A DNA stretch of 17,409 bases. Source: Acidobacteriota bacterium. GTDB taxonomy: Bacteria > Acidobacteriota > Vicinamibacteria > Vicinamibacterales > UBA8438. Of the stretch, positions 16,007 to 17,409 are shown piece by piece. The stretch spans positions 1 to 17,409 of the forward strand of contig DTWD01000356.1 of the NCBI GenBank assembly GCA_012963185.1, written 5' to 3'. The first letter of the stretch is position 1, and each line of letters starts with the position of its first letter. The notes under the pieces are model-generated. The model saw nothing but the letters and a program-made list of their open reading frames with translations. It searched no databases and was not told where the DNA came from. The translations under genes and the position numbers were made by a program.

Positions 16007-17065
16007 TTAACTTTTATCGATCTTTTCGATCACAACATCAAAATCTTGCCCAATCGTTACCGCAGCCGGGAACGCTTCGAAGCGCTTCATTAGATGGCGA
16101 TAGTAGTAATAACCGCGCCAACGACGAAGATAACTGTCGCTTCTGATGATCTCGGCGTCGATACGGTCAGCTCGTCGTTGGTGATCGTCCACACTAGCCA
16201 GCCTGCTACCCTTATTTGCCTTGCCGGCTTGAACCAAACTTTCCCGCGGCGCGCACGGTATGACCTGCTTCGACCATGGCAGGAACCCAAGAGCTCGTAT
16301 CCCCCGCCTAAGACCGATATTGCGAAAGTGAAGAACACGGAACCCCGCCTCCCTAAGAAGTCGAAGTAATTGCGACCGGGAAAAAAACGACAGGTGCCCC
16401 TGTCCAAGCACAGGCACCTCTGTGGAGGACATCGATACACGCTCGAGTGGCCTAATATCCGCCTCTCCGTTCGGCGTAATTAAACGCATGCGGGCTTTCG
16501 GACGCATGATCCGCCAAGTTTGTTCAAGATGTTGTCTCGGCTGAAGAACATGCTCAAGGAGGTCTTTTTGAAGAACGTAGTCAAAAGATTCCGATGAAAG
16601 ATCCGCCTCCTCGAGTGTCCCCTGATGTACGGTCACATTGAACCGATCGCGTGCGTACCATGCACCAAATGCCGACACCTCAACGCCTTCAACTAGCCAT
16701 CTTGTTTGTTGACTTACCGCGCCCAAAAAAAACCCCAAAGCACTTCCAATCTCCAGTAAACGCCCCGAGGGTTTGAGTGCATTAAGCTCTTTCGCAAAAA
16801 AGAACGCGTCTCGCTCATACCGTTGTTTTTGACGAGCATAATTACGAAAACCGTGTGGCGCGTCTGTGTCGAAATAATCACCACCATATAAAGCGTCAAG
16901 GTCCGAAACCTCTAAGCGTGGGCGAATCTGGCGAAATCCGCATATCTCGCACTGATGGATCCATACCGGACCAACCCCAACGAGACCGACTTCCACCAAA
17001 GGCACCATCGCATCAGAAGAACGACATACATCACACTGTTTATCCACTGGTTGAGCTCTTTTCAT
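16007..17065 (-). CDS. Zinc-ribbon SAM-dependent methyltransferase
   Basis: Class I (Methyltransf_23-type) methyltransferase of 352 residues from the ATG at 17063-17065. The N-terminus has two CxxC pairs (C11/C14 and C39/C42), as in methyltransferases that begin with a small zinc-binding domain. The SAM fold follows: motif I LLEIGSALGFFLG (about 103-115), acidic VEGVEVSAFGAWYA, and FDYVLQKDLLEHVLQP (about 161-176). Then RLITPNGEAD and HLSFFSRSQLLRLLREAGFR are typical of the family. The C-terminus is longer and basic. An alternative GTG start at 17087-17089 adds 8 residues; neither start has a good ribosome site. Such enzymes often act on sugars or polyketide-like substrates, but the substrate is unknown here. 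It is divergent from hemL. Confidence 0.85.
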   Translation of the reverse strand: MKRAQPVDKQCDVCRSSDAMVPLVEVGLVGVGPVWIHQCEICGFRQIRPRLEVSDLDALYGGDYFDTDAPHGFRNYARQKQRYERDAFFFAKELNALKPSGRLLEIGSALGFFLGAVSQQTRWLVEGVEVSAFGAWYARDRFNVTVHQGTLEEADLSSESFDYVLQKDLLEHVLQPRQHLEQTWRIMRPKARMRLITPNGEADIRPLERVSMSSTEVPVLGQGHLSFFSRSQLLRLLREAGFRVLHFRNIGLRRGIRALGFLPWSKQVIPCAPRESLVQAGKANKGSRLASVDDHQRRADRIDAEIIRSDSYLRRWRGYYYYRHLMKRFEAFPAAVTIGQDFDVVIEKIDKS

Positions 17066-17080
17066 ACCACACGTAACAAT
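17051..17080 (+). promoter_or_regulatory. Weak candidate promoter for hemL
   Basis: TTGAGC (17051-17056) and AACAAT (17075-17080), with an 18 nt spacer, each match consensus at four of six positions. They lie over the start of the divergent methyltransferase gene, about 50 nt before the hemL ATG. This is a guess based on position and partial match. Confidence 0.25.
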
Positions 17081-17130
17081 CTCATACACCCGCAGCCAGT
17101 TCTAGGCTAGCAGTGATATCGTACGAGGTA

Positions 17131-17409
17131 ATGCCACGAACTGCATCTGCTCGTTTGTACGCACAAGCACAACGTGTCATCCCCGGTGGCGTTAACAGTC
17201 CGGTCCGGGCTTTCGGCTCTGTCGGTGGCACACCGCCATTTATTGATCGCGCGCGAGGTTCACGCCTGTGGGATGTCGATGGCCGGTCTTACATCGACTA
17301 TGTGATGTCGTGGGGACCATTAATCCATGGGCACGCGCCGCCTGGCCTCACAAAAATACTGCGACAAGCTGCACAACGGGGAACAAGTTTTGGGGCACCA
17401 ACAGCCGTA
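17131..17409 (+). CDS. hemL: Glutamate-1-semialdehyde 2,1-aminomutase, N-terminal fragment
   Basis: Converts glutamate-1-semialdehyde, the HemA product, to 5-aminolevulinate with PLP. Ninety-three codons are inside the window before it runs off the right edge. The fragment reads [40 protein letters not shown], then [20 protein letters not shown] and [11 protein letters not shown], all strongly conserved in HemL; the PLP lysine lies beyond the edge. ATG 17131 is chosen because it is the usual HemL start, though GAGG lies only 2 nt before it; an in-frame GTG at 17113 is less likely. It completes the C5 pathway with the genes at 9358-13535, but stands apart from them by three unrelated genes. 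Confidence 0.97.
   Translation, partial: MPRTASARLYAQAQRVIPGGVNSPVRAFGSVGGTPPFIDRARGSRLWDVDGRSYIDYVMSWGPLIHGHAPPGLTKILRQAAQRGTSFGAPTAV

Noticed and set aside
17066..17089. GTG start adding 8 residues to the methyltransferase
   Set aside because: It is possible but has no ribosome site, and the ATG starts close before the first CxxC pair as in relatives. The choice remains uncertain.

Overview
This window looks like chromosomal DNA of an Acidobacteriota bacterium, possibly a Vicinamibacteria-like lineage. The main reasons are a tandem pair of secreted VWA proteins of the 'VWFA-related Acidobacterial domain' type, a small cytochrome c of the kind common beside quinoprotein dehydrogenases in that phylum, and a cytochrome c/copper-monooxygenase/TPR lipoprotein. 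The phylum is inferred from protein families; no rRNA or other phylogenetic marker is present. No tRNA, rRNA, CRISPR array or insertion sequence was seen.

Region 1 (1-6267, minus strand) is a tightly packed respiratory complex I operon. In transcription order it reads nuoA, nuoC, nuoD, nuoH, nuoJ, nuoK, nuoL, nuoM, with nuoM running off the left edge. All gaps are 26 nt or less, and nuoC and nuoD overlap. The genes nuoB, nuoE, nuoF, nuoG and nuoI are absent from the positions where they often lie, and there is no space for them.

Region 2 (6268-6654) is a divergent intergenic region. It carries a good sigma70-type promoter for nuo on the minus strand and another for the VWA genes on the plus strand. 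The inferred nuo leader is about 200 nt and contains a small hairpin followed by a U-run, a possible attenuator.

Region 3 (6655-8493, plus) holds the two exported VWA proteins. The first has a degraded metal site (MIDAS) and the second an intact one.

Region 4 (8534-13535, plus) is a haem (tetrapyrrole) operon, hemX-hemA-hemC-hemD-hemB. It encodes the C5 pathway from glutamyl-tRNA to uroporphyrinogen III, except for the aminomutase. The hemX-A-C-D genes overlap by 1 to 4 nt. The missing step, hemL, begins at 17131 and runs off the right edge.

Region 5 (13545-17089) separates hemB from hemL. It holds a lipoprotein (plus) fusing a c-type haem domain, a PHM/DBH-like copper monooxygenase core with all six copper ligands visible, and about five TPRs. 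On the minus strand are a secreted monohaem cytochrome c and a zinc-ribbon SAM methyltransferase. Haem synthesis, two c-type haem proteins and complex I therefore sit side by side, which suggests a respiratory/haem neighbourhood. The copper-monooxygenase fusion and the stripped-down nuo operon are the two most interesting elements.
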